A stretch of 64,000 bases of DNA from Bradysia coprophila (GCF_014529535.1 NW_023503409.1:7688390-7752389); one strand, 5' to 3'. Numbered from the stretch's first letter, positions 50,420 through 63,967 are shown. Translations and numbers: made by a program. The notes: generated by a model from the letters alone, not told the origin.

Positions 50420-50632
50420 CCTGTCACAGACTGACAGCAAGCATATGACCAGTTTATTATCTGGTCTATGACTTCCATCGATCAAAGTGTTTTTGATCTG
50501 TTGATTTCAATTCTTGTACTTCAATTTTGTTGAATATACATTTCACTATAATATAAATGACCATATTACGCAGAGCTTGTCATTATTTTTGTCGTCGTTA
50601 TCGATAACAGATGAATAGCCGTATGTGAAAGG
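50420..50632. mobile_element. TTAA-type MITE, copy 2
   Basis: 213 bp with CCTGTCACAGA at the left end and its inverse TGTGAAAGG at the right, flanked by TTAA at 50416-50419 and 50633-50636. It is inverted relative to the copy at 45368 and aligns along its whole length. Confidence 0.88.
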
Positions 50633-50636
50633 TTAA

Positions 50637-52111
50637 GTTCTGCGCAGATAAAATGGCTTAACCTTTCAGAAGTTGACGTGTTCACAGTTTTATAGCAATT
50701 GAAGTTTGAATTAAGAAAAACTTTTGTTTAAACTTCAACACATTTATTTCTGTCTTCACTTGCTTATACGAACACAGTAAATAATTTTCGACATCATTTC
50801 GTATTTACCATCAACCAATCATTGACTGTAGCATATCGTCGCTTTTCTCCGATATACAAATTATGAGCAGGATGCAAAGATTTGCCACTATCACGAAGGA
50901 ATTTGCGTCTGCCCTCATTATTGCAGTTTAGAATCTTAACTTTTGTTCAGGAAGGAGAAAACTAGAATTAATGGAAAAGTGACGACTGTTAGTGCTCTTA
51001 AATAAGCTCGGGTTATCGTGTGTTCTTTGACGATAAAAACAATTTTATTGCTTCGTGCTCCATATAAAAAAAAACCAGACTCGATGGGCAGGAGTGTATT
51101 ATTTCAAGTATTGGTGAATTTGAACTTGAGATTGAACTTTACAAGTTAGTCATTTAATAAATTAAACGAAAATTTCAATTTCATCTTTAACCATTTGTAG
51201 ACGGTTACATCCTCTGTGATCATCAAAATAAGCGATGAGCACCGGCTTATGCCACATTACACAGAAAAATTTATTTAAAACATAGAAATAAATGGACCGG
51301 ATTTACGTATGTAGAGCCAAAGAAGAAAACTTACTTAGCAACATATAATGCTCCAGTAGAGCTGCTCCACTAACATACTCAAACCAATCTTTGTCTTTTA
51401 AACTAATGAAGTAAGAGATTTTCTATCAATCTGTTGAGCATAGTTATACTGGCGTAAAAAGGTTAATCTCTGGTTATCATTTATTTGTTTCAAATACGTA
51501 CTAAATGTTGTTGACAGGAAATTAATTAACAACGCGTTGGACATGACCATCACGATTTTGTCGTGATCTGATGATATGCGCAGTAATAGTCGATTTTGAC
51601 CCTAGTTTATGCTTTGTACAGTTAAAGCGGATAAATCTCAATATTTCCAATTTCTATTGAATGCAAAACTGTTGTAATGTTGCTTCACGAAATAATTTTA
51701 CCAGAATTAAAATCATTGCAAGATCCAAATACAATCACAGAAGCCGCGTGTAGAAGAAAGCACGCCAAAGCAGCTCTCTAGCAAACGCATAGACCCTTAT
51801 TCACAAAATTAGTAAGCCTGAAATTGGACAGTGTAAACATGGTGTATGCAAGCACATCGCTACATAAAGTTTGAACCTGTCATTTATTTTGTTTTAAGCA
51901 TCGCGAAGTGTTTGGCTTGTCGTCAAATCATGTACTTCTTTAGATTTACCTAACGTTGTCAGTGACAGATGAATTCGTGAAAGTTCAGAGAAACTATCAA
52001 CTAGGGTTCCCGTTTTTGAGTCAATACCTTTCATTTGATATGTCACAATCTGCTATTTAATATGCGTATTTCTGTAGATAATATGGTCGAAAACTGAAAA
52101 ACACTTGAAAA
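50637..52111. other. Intergenic, no gene seen
   Basis: AT-rich sequence with no exon, RNA gene or delimited element that could be supported. Confidence 0.5.
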
Positions 52112-52254
52112 GCACTTCAAGCATGAGTGGTAGTCTAAATAGAGTACTAAAACAAGACAGTGTATCAAACAAATTTTGGCGCTATAAAAAATCTGGAAAG
52201 TTTTTTCATACTCTATTTGGCAGCTGTCACTGGAGGCACTTTTGCTTGAAGTGC
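52112..52254. mobile_element. MITE with GCACTTCAAGCA ends
   Basis: 143 bp bounded by a perfect 12-bp inverted repeat GCACTTCAAGCA. It shares GCATGAGTGGTA and CTAAATAGAGTA with 28901-29026 and, inverted, TGGCAGCTGTCA with about 23670-23680. No target duplication identified. Confidence 0.75.
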
Positions 52255-55200
52255 GTTGTCATACATCATTTTAATGACCCCCAGCTGTCAGACATTTCGA
52301 ATGAATTGGTCGAGAGATTTATACGCGGTTAACGTCTAAACGAAAACTAAAGTGGGGTTACGTTGACATACGTTGACCGTATAATGAAAATGATGAAAAG
52401 TGCCCTAGAACGCTTCGCTTCCACCTAGAACTCTAGCTAGATGTCATCACTCGTTGTTAAAGTCGTTGTCAGTAACAGATGAATTCGAGAATTAGACGAA
52501 TAAATGTGTACACTCACCTCAAATTACTTCGCAATATTCATGCAACTCCCTGCTTTTCTTAGTTCTACTCGTTTCATCATGTTCATGTGATTCCCATTAT
52601 ACTCGGATTTACTGCTAACACGCGCAGAGCTCAGATTGAGACAACGTGTGTAATGTGCACAGATTGTATGTTAGGAAAAGTGGAATTTAAGAAAAACAAC
52701 CAAATACTGTCTTTGAAAGACATTCATTTTTTGATAAGTATTTCGAGGTGAGTGTAGGTTACCTACAATCCAATGGAAAATGCAGCCACGGTTTTTATCA
52801 TGGAATTTAGAATTTATTTCTTTAATAATTTATTTTACAATTGAAAAATATAATTACTTCTTGTTATTCATATGACACCATGTTAATTTCTATTATCGTT
52901 AGCTTTTGTTCCTCTTTTTTCCGTTCTTCTGTCCTCCTCACTCCTCCTTCGTCAGTTCATAATTTACACCCCTTATCTTTACTCCATTTTCAAGTTTAAT
53001 CTCCTTAACTTAAAGTCTACTCATTTTGTTAAATCAGCTCCCAGTATTGAATGAGGAACGTTCTTAATTTATTCATTAAATATGTTTTGTTGTCAAAACG
53101 ATTAGAACATATTTGTAAGCTGCTTCTATAGAACAAATTTGATTGCTTAACACTACACTGTCGTATGATGAGTGTTTCTGTTTTGTTTTAATAATGTAAA
53201 TTTCAAAAATATTTAAATTTTTCTTCACTAAACGTTTCGATACTTTCACATTGCAATAATTTTGATATTGTAGGCAGTAATTGTTGTCAAACAAATTCAA
53301 TCCAATCACCGCATAATTTTATTGTATTCGCCTTTAGTAACAAAAAAAAATTAACTCTCTACATCGATCGATCGGTTAGAGAAGTTTCACTGATAATTTC
53401 TTTATACAAAGAAATCTCACCTCGATCGTGATCATCTACATTTGCCAGTAATTTATAAAAAAATATTTTTCGATTTGGAATTTATCTATTACAGTTTATA
53501 AGTCGACATATCGATTACAGCTTATAAATCATCGCCTCGCACAATACACGTGTTACTAAGCGATCATTTAAACTTTCCCAAAAAAGCTTCGTAAAATTGT
53601 CGAAACGTCGGAAGTGCCGATATATAAGTGTACGATACTATATTCAGTGAAATGATAACATCTAGGCGTCGATTCTCATGCCGTTTGTAACTTTAAGAAT
53701 TCGTAACTTGAAACAGTTTTGATGGGATTTTATACGTGCAACTGTCAAGTTACGAACATTACGGAGTATTAGTAGTTACGAAAATTCGAGAATTGAGGCC
53801 CAGGCCAGGTGCACTGACCTTGCTATGATGAGTAATATATGGGGATCAGCGCACGGCATCCAGTTATCATTCCTCTGACAATTCGTTTGTTTCGTTTATT
53901 ATATGTACGAATTTTGACACAATTTTTTTTTTGTTATTTTGATTTGTATGCAATAAGAAAACCTTCAGAAGGTTTTCCATACTTTTCTTTAGTATTATAC
54001 TGAATATGTTTGCAGTTTTTGTGTAATGTAGTAGTTGCAGTAACTGGAAATTTTCGAAGTATTTTTGTAAATCTTAAATTTTTGTTGTTAACCGACGACA
54101 AAAATTTATTATCTACCGAGTTTTCCACTCACTTATTAAAATAATTTGATTGTGAACTTTATAATGGGAAATTTCTTTTATATTTTTATCTATAGGTACA
54201 ATAGAAATACGAAAATATATTTATGTTCATGTATTTGTAGCTGGGCTGATTATTTTTCTTCTTGTTGTTGTTGTTTTTAAAGTATGATTATTATAAGTCA
54301 TAATTTAGTCATTGATTTTGTTCAGCTGATTTTTTTTTTAATTTTCACTTTTTTATTTGTTCTTTCAAAAATATGCGCAGTATTATCGTCATTATCATCA
54401 TCATCACTACGAATTACTAATCATTTTAATTAAAATATATTTATGAATCATTTTCTTCGATCATGTAACATGTTTTGCAATTTATTAAATTTTTGTTGAT
54501 TATTTCCTTCTTTTCCGTTATTTTGTTATTTTGTAAATATGCGTAATTTTTTGTTGTTTTTTTTTATAATTTTATTTTCTTTTTTATTGATTAGGACGAG
54601 AATGACAAGATAAAATTAGTTAAATAGATTTTTCCTTCTTCTTATTCATCTCATTAAAATTACGTTCGATTATACAAATTGTTCCAGAACTAGCGAAAAC
54701 TGTGCTGTTAATATAATGCTTATCGGCTATATCTATACAACTACATAAACGTTTCATTAATAATAATAATTTACATGACTGCCACACACTGCATCACTAC
54801 GATGTCTCAAAAAAAAAAAAAAAAAAATCAATTTAAAAATTCTGCATTTCTGGTTATATAACTAGAAGAGAGAAATGACAAAGAATCTGTCATTTTGATT
54901 AAAACACCGAATGCAGTTAAATGTTTTTGTGCTGCATCGTTAACACGAGCTAAGACCGTTGTCTGCAGATGAAATATGTTGAGTCAGAAATCATTAATCA
55001 TATTTGCATCGTTAGTCGAAAACGTTAGACAGCAAGCTAAAAAGGGGTCGTTGACAAATGACGTCAGACTTTTTTGGCAAAAGAATAGAAAATACTAATT
55101 ATGGTCAAATGACAAAATTTGGTCTGCTGGCATACGGATTTTTTTTGTTTTTGCATCCAACATACTCATTCATCATAACTTTAAATTTTCCCAACAAATG

Positions 55201-55258
55201 AGTACGTTCGACGAAAAAACAATAACTTCTGTATGCGCTTGTATGATTCGGCCATTTC
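52255..55258. other. Intergenic, low-complexity AT-rich stretch
   Basis: Bases 52800-54800 are strongly T-rich with poly-T runs and no coding frame of note. Bases 53640-53800 are the second copy of the repeat seen at 19285. A poly-A run lies near 54810. Confidence 0.5.
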
Positions 55259-55401
55259 CAAGAAAAAAGTGTCTTATCTGAGTTGATCACGAAGGCGGTG
55301 GCACCATCTAGGTTTGAGGAAGTCTATATATGCCGATTAATGCTATGCCAACATAACACAAATTTCTTTAAATTGTCCTAACCTGGTCATTCAGAACCTT
55401 G
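55259..55401. mobile_element. hAT-like MITE, CAAGGTTC family, copy 2
   Basis: 143 bp. The right end CAGAACCTTG and the internal GAGTTGATCACGAAGGCGG match the element at 900-1246. The flanking octamers GCCATTTC (55251-55258) and GCCATTTT (55402-55409) match at 7 of 8. The left terminal repeat has decayed (CAAGAAAAAAGTGTCTTA). Confidence 0.82.
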
Positions 55402-55409
55402 GCCATTTT

Positions 55410-57283
55410 CCGCAATGTATATAAACCACCAAGGTATGGTAACCTCGGACGAAATAACGATTTTAAAAACGGATTCTAACACACGAGAAATCGACAGATT
55501 ATGAAGAATCGGCCATACCTGGTATGTACATTCATTGATTTCCAGTGTTTTATATTCATTCGCTATATTACCATTTTCGCGTAAAATAGACCAAAAATTC
55601 AATGAATGTAACGTCTTTTGCGCATCACGACCCCATAAATGAACACTTTTTTTTCGACTGTTACCCAGTCACCTATATGAGTTGTTATTATGAGAAAATC
55701 ATTCTAATTGAATTGAATGGAAGAAGACTTCTCAGCTTCTTCAATTTTACTAAAATTATGAACTTAAGATGACTGACTGGTGATGTGAAAGCAACTCTTA
55801 AACTCTTTACTGTTTAAATACTTCTTGCGTTATAAAGAAAAATTGTGACAAGTTTCCAAACAAAAAATCAATTTCTAAAGCTGACGTGAATCACTAGTGT
55901 GATATAAGACCAACCATATTGCTATTAGCGCGACGAACAATGTATGAAAGTTCTTTCCCCAAAAAATAGTCGACCATCGCTTAACACTTTCTGGACACGG
56001 AGTCTTTAGGATTCAGAATTGAACTATTATGACAATACAACTAAAATCATCCTGTCGCCAAAATCTACATCGAGTTGAAAATTACTGAAAAATTTTCTGG
56101 CTAATGAATGGTTTTAACACGAAAATGTTAACAGGTTACTCACTTGACATGATTGTTGCCGAACCTCGTACACAAGGTGGTATATGTGGAAGATAAACCG
56201 ATCGCTGGGACCGTTATCTACTGAACTGTGCTGTAATTTTCATACAAAATTGTGTCGCAATTTCAGTTCAGTTGAAATTTTGTACTGAAATGCAGTTTGA
56301 GTTACCAATAGCCGCCATGCTGTTTTTGCGATACGGTCCTAGTGGCACCAAACATGTAGTCTATCTGAAATAACTTATGCCAACTTTGGCGACGGCGAAT
56401 TGAATTGAATCAGATTTGGAAATTCCATTGAAGGAAATTTAATTGAACTGCAAATTGAATGATCGCGATGATTGGTGGATAATCGTGAAAATAACAACCG
56501 ATTCTGGTCAACAGAAATTGACTAAGATTCGCTATCTAAAGTGCAGCTGAGTGCGCCACTACGCTACTTTAACAATCTAAAATCTAGAAATTGTGCACGG
56601 AAAGACTTAGATTCTTTTTCAGTAATTTCAGTTTGATCGCTCGTTGAGATCTAGAGAATCACATCAACTAAAAAAAATTGTTCAGTCATCCGAAAGTGTT
56701 ATATCCGCCCCGAAATTAACTAAACCATTTGGGTTCGTACATTTGCGCCGGATGATTTTTAATTAAAACTCTATTGCACTAGTGAACGTAAAGTTAAACA
56801 AACTAAAACTAAAACGACCGTCCACTGAAACGGCGACTATATAAAATCTAAAATCAATTTAAATAAAAATTATTTAAAAATAAAACTCTATCTATATGTA
56901 CACACGTCCGACACTGAGTCAGCGTTCGATTTTCTGTCCAGCTGCCAATAATGTAGCTCATCATTTTTTACACTCTCTCTCACACACAAAAACCATAAAA
57001 AAAATCTTTGCAAAATAAAATCCGAAAAAGTCGACCACGACAGACTTCGAATGTTAGTCAAAAATCTATGAAACTAAATAACACAAACATCGTCTACCAC
57101 AAACACTAAATTCCCTACAATTCACATGCACTTGCACACTCATTGCTCCACGGATCAAGAGATTCTGCATGTTCATGTACTTGTACATGCTCCGAACAGG
57201 GAATCATATTTGACGACGATGCCATCCACTTAACGTTCAATGTAAATAAAATATTTCAGAAGCTCGCCGTTCGAGCGTGGCAA
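55410..57283. other. Intergenic and Crk 3' flank
   Basis: No gene recognised. The part next to 57284 must include the Crk 3' UTR, but no clear minus-strand AATAAA was found close to the stop. Confidence 0.45.
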
Positions 57284-58240
57284 TCATTCAAAGTCCTCGT
57301 TCTGATTATCGATAAATTCAACATGAGTGAATGGGAAATGGCCAGTTTTGCCGTTCAGTTCCCCTTCCCATTGTCCGTTAATGTTCGTTTTCGTTACTTT
57401 GATGATGTCGCCCACTTCCATTTTCAGTGCGGTCTTATCGTAAGCGTTCGGAACGCGAGCCTGTTTCACGCGCGCAATAGCTGGCAGCTTTCGATTGAGA
57501 TTAGACTTTCTTAGCGTGTTGTCGGTCTGGTGTGGACTAGAAAAACTGTTATTTACACCGCCGCCGGAACCCGGTCGTTCTATTGTGCTGTTGTTGTGTA
57601 TGTTCAGATGATTCTCTTCGAATTTCTGCACGTATGGAACGGGTATTTGACCGATCAGGCCATCCGCATTTTTTGCCGTCCACCATTGATCTTCGTCCCT
57701 ATTTATCACATATAACACTTCGCCCTTCTTGAATGGTAGATCGTCACCATCGCTGCCCTCAAAGTCAAATTTTCCAATAACTTTATCTAGTTTCTTTGAC
57801 ACCGGTCGCCTCAATGCAGTCGTGTCCAAGTAGTGCAGTATGTAAAATGCTAGCAGCTCCGGTATATCCGAGAAGGACTGGTCGCCGATTCGATAAATGG
57901 TGAGGTCATTTTGTTGGATTTTGTTGATGATGTAATGGCTCACTTTGATGTCCTGCGGAGCAAGGGAAGGAAATGGTCCGTGTTTTACAAATGAATAAAT
58001 GGAGCACTACACAGTGCCTATGCCGCTAAGTAAACTGTTGCAGTTACAAAACATTGCAATATTTCAATGAAAACTTACCTCCTTTACGCTGAGCACAAAG
58101 TCGCCAATGATAGTACTACTGTCCCGTACCAGAAACACTCCGCATTCCCGTTCGTTCATTAAAATATCAGTTGCTTCCTTGCGGGACATTGATCCGAAAT
58201 AATAACTGTTCCGATCATGCACATCAAACGGTGCAGACAT
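57284..58240 (-). CDS. Crk: Crk adaptor protein (SH2-SH3-SH3)
   Basis: Two exons, 58240-58079 and 57952-57284, with a 126-nt GT-AG intron in phase 0; 276 residues, near the usual length for insect Crk. Crk is a cytoplasmic adaptor that links phosphotyrosine proteins to guanine-nucleotide exchange factors, for example in myoblast fusion and cell engulfment. The SH2 domain (about 11-105) contains FLVRDS with the phosphotyrosine-binding Arg39 and the conserved IGDQSF and LHYLDTT segments. The first SH3 (about 112-166) has the binding residues ALYDF-like KFDFEG, DEDQWW and IPVPYV. A Ser/Asn-rich linker follows, then a second, more diverged SH3 (about 205-268) with VKQARVPNAYDKTAL and NGQWEGE. The start ATG gives an N-terminus that fits the family (PFDVHDRNSYYFG). 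No truncation or frame break is seen. Confidence 0.96.
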
Positions 58241-60261
58241 TGTGCTGATTGTTTATATTTGAACGGCAGAGAGGATTAACGAATACGTTCCAAATTGGTT
58301 TGCTTTTTGCAACAAGTACACTCTCACCAATCAACAACTAAACGATGCGTTCAAAACATCCTGAACTAATTGAAAACGACAGTCGGATGCATATTTTTAT
58401 CGTTCCACACACTCACAAATTTTTTGCTTTTTTTTTTCGTTTTAATTTGTTCACTTTCGAATCAATCACAAAATGTTTTTGTTTAAAAAAACCACACTGC
58501 GTTTCTGTATGTGAACGATATGACGAATGACAAATTGTAACCGTGTCGACTGTTTACTTACAGTCATTAAATTTCGAGCATGAGAAACAGATGCTGTGTT
58601 GTTGAATTGAAACGATGATTTTCACAACTCGCTTTTTGCATATAAGCAGAACACACTTTATTATGTGTCGTCTCACCAGTCACTTTTGTCAGAATGTTTT
58701 GTTCAGTCTTGGATACGCCTTGTTGGTCACTTTTGTGTTCTTTGCTCCTTTGGATCACTGTATGTCATACCAGTTTACGGGTGTTCTAAAATTTGATGAA
58801 TTTATTTTGATTATTTTGAAATTTAGACCGTCTTTGATGTTTGATTTGGCAATAAATTCGATTTAATTTAACCAATCGCGTTTTATAAACAAAAAAAGGA
58901 GGAACAACCCTGACCATGAACGATAAATCGTTGATTTGGTGGTCAGGAAGAATCCGTTCAACTATTAACACATCTGCATTTACAGCACTCCAACTCAATT
59001 TTACCAATTATTCGCTATTACTTACCGTATTTGTCGCAGATATTATCAATTTTCTAAAATTAAATGTCGAATCAATGAGCTTTGGTTTAAATGAAAATGT
59101 CATTATGAAGTGGAAAAGGAACGACGTTTAAAGAACATACGTTCTGTGCATGAGGGCAGTGTTGCTAGATCATAAAATTCCTTAGAGGGTAAGGGCGACA
59201 ATGGCTAAAATTACAATACAGTGTTTAAGGAGAGCGATTTTTGACCACTTTGTTTAAACTGGTCTCGACGTGTGACCAAAATGAGAGAAATCACATACAA
59301 ATTTAAACTGGGCTCAACTCTCAATTTCTTTTTTCATTGGTGAATATTTGACAGCTGACCCCGAGACCAATTAAATTTAACTGATTTTCGCTCTCCTTAA
59401 ACACTGTATATAATGTTAAAAGAGAATGTCAAAAAGAGTGTTCACACCCATCGAGCTCAGTTAAATTAACTGGTTTGTTCCTAGTTAACTGGACAATCAG
59501 TTAAGCAACTGGTCATTTTTCTCTCTTTTACGCTCTTTTAACGATGTATAGAGTATTATGATGAAAGAGTCATTCGGTCTTCTCACTCACATCATAACAT
59601 GTTGAAAGAGAAGCAAATACTTTGACAAGTACTCCAACGCCCATGGCAAGTTATAATTAAATGGTCTTCTGAAAGAACCTTATATTAGGGCACATATGGA
59701 TTTCGTTTATTTTGCGTCGAACGAACCATTTGTAACAGTATATAAACACTGAAGGTAATGGAAACGCTCAGTGAATAACCAACTTGTCGGAGCCCAACGT
59801 TCGGGTTTATATTCACTATTAAACGATTTGTTATGTTGTATAAGTGACGTTTGGTTGGCTCAATAATGTTGTTGGAACTGCGTTGAATTTTCGCATGTGT
59901 TGCAACCTAACAAAGTGGTTTTGACTTGAGTGCAACATTAATGGAATGTTACAGTGCATGCTGCAAAAATGATACATTACATGATGGAACAATTTTGAGA
60001 TAAGAGACAAGTGTAGAGTTTACATATTCGAGCCGAAGACGACTACACTTGTCGAAAGTAGGGTTCCGTGTACAGGTGTACTCCAGCTAGACCAAATTTT
60101 GTCCTAGTATTTATGATTCATCGAAAAAAATATAGATTTGTTCCAAAGCTTTTTGTGTGAAATGTCAAATATTTGCTAAATTTCATCCATAGGCCATGAG
60201 GCATAACCTCATCAATATTTGTCAGAGTTTGTGTTTACAGCTGTTACAGTTATTGGGAATA
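58241..60261. other. Crk 5' flank and diverged repeats
   Basis: Bases 59280-59540 share text with the repeat at 16090-16550, and 59548-59680 with the MITE at 1822. A hairpin with GC-rich tip GAGCCGAAGACGACTACACT lies near 60030. No gene was supported. Confidence 0.5.
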
Positions 60262-60424
60262 AACCTATAGCGTTGTCGGACTAAATTCCCCCGGACAAAA
60301 TAACCCCCGACTAAATAACCCCATGGACAAAATAACCCCGGATCAAAAAACCCTGACAAAATAACCCTCGACTAAATAACCCCATGGACAAAATAATTCC
60401 GGACAAAATAACTTCAAACGAGGC

Positions 60425-61510
60425 CAAAGGAAAGTCGTCGCATAAAGCTAGACTTAGCCCCGTACCGTCCCGTATATCTGCTACGTACGTCATCCTGCTT
60501 TACCCGTAACTTTCTTGTATACCACCAACCATAGTGCATCCTTAACCCAAGCACTTATGTAAACCTAAATCGTCTATATTGCGGTGACGAAAAACTGTAA
60601 AGCATAGCTGTCGTGTAAATTGCGCATAGCGCAATTCTATAAACCCCGTACGAAGTGTACCTAATGTCGAAACGAAAGCAGCTAACCCCTTTTGTTATCA
60701 TATGTATCTCGCCTTTCCTTTCATCCCTCTATGTTAATCCGCTTATACTCGACCATATGGGCGAAAAAGAAAAAATCTAAGATGGCGTCGGCGGCCATTT
60801 TGTTGGGACACTAAAATTAATACCATCGACATACACTCGTCACTACCTTTCAAACAAAAAAAAAATCACGAAAATCGGATAAAATTTGCTTGAGATATAG
60901 GTAAAAACAGCAAAATCCAAGATGGCGGCGGCGGCCATTTTGGTGGGACTCTAAAACTAATACCATCGACATACACTCGTCACTACCTCTCAAACAAAAA
61001 AAAAATTCACGAAAATCGGATAAAATTTGCTTGAGATATAGGTAAAAACACTAAAATCCAATATGGCGGCGGCGGCCATTTTGGTGGAACTCTAAAATTA
61101 TTACCATCTTTTTGCATCACTACCTTTCAAACAAAAAAAAAATTCACGAAAATCGGATAAAATTTGCTTGAGATATAACCAAAAATGTTCTACGTTCACT
61201 GTACGGCCGAGTAGCATCAAAGGCGTTCACTCCAAGAGACCTAGCGTCCGACCCGGTGGACCGAACTTCATGAACTTTTTTTTCCTCGATTAGTATGGTT
61301 AATATCTATCTATAAGAGCATTTCTAAGCGCAATTCGTTCATATTCGGCCGAGCTGTTGTCAAAAAACAGTTCCCGTACCCCACCGATTTCACATCGTTG
61401 GCTCTAACTCACGATTAGATGATCCGAATTTCATAAACTTTTTTTTCACGGATTGGTATTGTGAATACCTTTCATTTGACGTGTCACTCATGCATGTAGC
61501 TTTCAAATCG
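60425..61510 (-). repeat. Diverged satellite-bearing segment with GATGGCGGCGG units
   Basis: Reversed order: a tail with TATCTGCTACGTACG, the hairpin AATTGCGCATAGCGCAATT near 60617-60635, then CCCCGTACGAAGTGTACC, then three units of about 140 bp (60781, 60921 and 61063) with GATGGCGGCGGCGGCCATTT and ACGAAAATCGGATAAAATTT. It ends with a lead holding GATTGGTATTGTGAATACCT, like the lead of copy 2 at 41610. This makes it a distant relative of the TAGCCCCG family. Confidence 0.75.
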
Positions 61511-62135
61511 CCCCTTGACATTGAATACCGAAATACAAAAATTTGTGGTCGATTTTATAGTAAGTTTTGTGGAAGGTGTTGGTGTTGAAGCGCCGCAGGC
61601 AATCGAAAAGAATGCGGGGGTTCAGGGGGCGGCAGCCCCTTGACATTAAATACCGAAATACAAAAATTTGTGGTCGATTTTATCGTAAGTTTTGTGGAAG
61701 GAGTCGGTGTTTAAGCGCCGCAGGCAATCAAAAAGAATGCGGGGGTTCAGGGGGCGGCATCCCCTTGACATTAAATACCGAAATACAAAAATTTGTGGTC
61801 GATTTTATCGGAAGTTTTGTGGAAGGTGTCGGTGTTGAAGCGCCGCAGGCAATCGAAAAGAATGCGGGGGTTCAGGGGGCGGCAGCCCCTTGACATTAAA
61901 TACCGAAATACAAAAATTTGTGGTCGATTTTATCGTAAGTTTTGTGGAATGAGTCGGTGTTTAAGCGCCGCAGGCAATCAAAAAGAATGCGGGGGTTCAG
62001 GGGCGGCAGCCCCTTGACATTAAATACCGAAATACAAAAATTTGTGGTCGATTTTATCGTAAGTTTTGTGGAAGGAGTCGGCGTTTAAGCGCCGCAGGCA
62101 ATCAAAAAGAATGCGGGGGTTCAGGGGGCGGCAGC
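61511..62135 (+). repeat. 125-bp tandem repeat, five units
   Basis: Units start at 61511, 61636, 61761, 61886 and 62010, each with CCCCTTGACATTAAATACCG, AAATTTGTGGTCGATTTTAT, GCGCCGCAGGCAATC and GCGGGGGTTCAGGGG. Two unit types alternate in the order A-B-A-B-B (type A has GTTGAAGCG and ATCGAAAAG; type B has GTTTAAGCG and ATCAAAAAG). 125 is not a multiple of three, so the long open frames here are not genes. Confidence 0.95.
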
Positions 62136-62224
62136 CCCTTGTCATAAAGTATCGGAATATTAGAAATCGTTGATTTTGTCGCAACTATTTGTTTATAGAT
62201 TGTTTAGTGTATTTATGAAAAGTG

Positions 62225-62395
62225 TCAATGCGCCGCAGGCCGAGAAAAATAAAAACGACTAAAAAAAGCGGGGGTCAAGGGGGTGCATCCCCCTTGCGGG
62301 GTCTAAGGGGCAGAGCCCCTAGCGGGGTTTGGGGCAGAGCCCCGTGCGTGTTAGGCCGTCTGCAGGACGTGCAGCGAAACTCGCCGCAGGTTTTG
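62225..62395. repeat. GC-rich segment with GGGGCAGAGCCCC hairpins
   Basis: About 170 bases of markedly high GC in an AT-rich window. GGGGCAGAGCCCC occurs twice and GGGGGTGCATCCCCC once; each can form a hairpin. GCCGCAGG, also found in the adjacent 125-bp units, occurs twice more. No coding function is evident. Confidence 0.75.
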
Positions 62396-62692
62396 CAAAG
62401 ATTTTTCTATTTTTATTTTCAGTGTAGTTATTCGTTATTATTGAAGTTATTTCGATACGTAGACATTTTGCCTGGGGTACTTTGGTTGGAGTTATTTTGA
62501 TCCTTCGTTATTTTTTCGGGGTTACTTTAACATACAGCCGAAATTTAATTGGGTTTTTTGTCCGGGGTTATTATGTCCGCTCTACTGTCTCCACTCAATA
62601 GAAAATTTATTTTGTCCGGGGTTATTATGTCCGGGGTTATTTTGTCCGGGTTATTTTGTCCGGGGATATTAAGTCCTAGAACCAACCTATAG

Positions 62693-63671
62693 TGACTGAT
62701 TCTGTTATTTCATATAAGGCTTGATTTCCACTTAACAAAAAAGTACACCGTGTGAGAGACAAAATTGAATTTCTCAATTTTTGTTTTGTTTACCTGACAG
62801 CTTGCTCTCTCACGGCTCTCACACTGAGAGTAAACCATACTTAAGTTGAACATGACATTTTATTCATTTAGTGATTATAGGCAAATATGTTGACTGGTTA
62901 AGCCCTAACTTCGTTTATAACCAGCTCAATTTTCCAAAGCTACATACTGCTGTTAACACATTTTAAATTTAGGAAAACTTAGGGAACAGTACTGACGTTA
63001 ACGGTAGTAATTTAAAATTATTTTTAAATGACAGTAAGCCCTCAAGTTACGTAAATTATGATTCATCCGGTGAAAGAATAAATACCGTTATCAGTGATAG
63101 TGAATAGAATAGAAAAGGGAGAAGCCATGCTGAATAAACTAATTACATAGAGGCAGTGAAATTTCAGCAAGAATTTGCTTCAGTTGTTTTTCAGCTGATC
63201 CACTCAAACAATCTAAACTGTTTATAAGTCTTTTTCCGGTTTTACCACTAACTCGCGTGTGCATGTAGCAGCTTCAACCGTTTTGTTTGTGTATGTGAAT
63301 CAGCTGAAAAACAGCTGAAGCAAATTAATGCTGAAAATTCGCTGCCTCTGACTGTAATTTATCCCACAACACCGTTCCAATTTAGATCTCTTCCATTGTA
63401 GCAACTGTAAGAACGATTTTAGACGAGCCGAAAACATACATTTCGTCAACAATAATTTTTTGGTTATGTCTCTATAGATGACGTTTTGACAGATGAAATC
63501 ACCTTGTAACAAACCTCTGATGTGTGGCGGTGTATCGGGTGTATCAGAGCTTTGGTAGAAATTTACAGGAAATTTTTTGGTAGTCTAACTGTCAACTGAC
63601 AACACTGCAACTACCTCTGCTTGAAAGAAAATTCAAAACATAACCTTTCGGATTCGAAACATTAAATAAAA
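62693..63671. other. 5' flank of mRpL54 with diverged repeats
   Basis: Bases 62730-62830 are the copy of the repeat at 16560-16650. CAGCTGAAAAACAGCTGAAG at 63301 and the inverse near 63178-63195 form an inverted repeat of about 140 bp. The mRpL54 promoter should lie just before 63672; no TATA box was seen. Confidence 0.5.
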
Positions 63672-63967
63672 ATGTCTTTAATGGCAAGTTATTCGTCAAT
63701 TATGAGGCAGAAAACTGCATGTTTGATCCTCGTCCGCAATTACTCTAAGCCCACTGTTCGTAAGTAAAACATTTTTAGCTCCCGTCTTATGGTATGTCTG
63801 CACAAGTCGCTCCTCAATTTTTTCCAGCAAAAGCCACGAAAACCAAGAAACTCGGTAAAATGGGTCCCATTGCCGAAAAGGTAATTATCCCAGTGGAAAC
63901 AGATACTCACAAATTGGTTAACTACGTTTGTGGCAGTAATATCAACAAAACTGGCGAGGACATCAAG
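63672..63967 (+). CDS. mRpL54: Mitochondrial ribosomal protein L54 (mL54), 3' truncated by the window
   Basis: Exons 63672-63759 and 63828-63967 with a 68-nt GT-AG intron; the frame continues past a donor at 63968 and out of the window, so 76 residues are visible. It is a large-subunit protein of the mitochondrial ribosome. The first 29 residues are a basic, Ser-rich targeting peptide (MSLMASYSSIMRQKTACLIL). Lysine-rich KATKTKKLGKMGPIAEK follows, then the family block THKLVNYVCGSNINKTGEDI, which aligns with the L54 motif in human MRPL54 (TTYAMGVNIYKEGQDV). The rest, including the KPDxEYPxWL part, would be in the next exon. Confidence 0.9.

Larger units (their letters stand above)
60271..62683. 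mobile_element. Foldback (MULE/FB-like) element with 9-bp target duplication
   Basis: 2413 bp flanked by an exact duplication AACCTATAG (60262-60270 and 62684-62692). The inverted ends GTTGTCGGACTAAATTCCCC and GGTTCTAGGACTTAATATCC align imperfectly and continue into many copies of the word CCGGACAAAATAACCC, in opposite orientation at the two ends (60290-60415 and 62490-62670). Drosophila foldback elements and MULEs share 9-bp duplications and internally repetitive ends. The interior holds a reversed relative of the satellite-bearing family (60425-61510), a 125-bp tandem array and a GC-rich segment. No transposase frame was found. Confidence 0.9.
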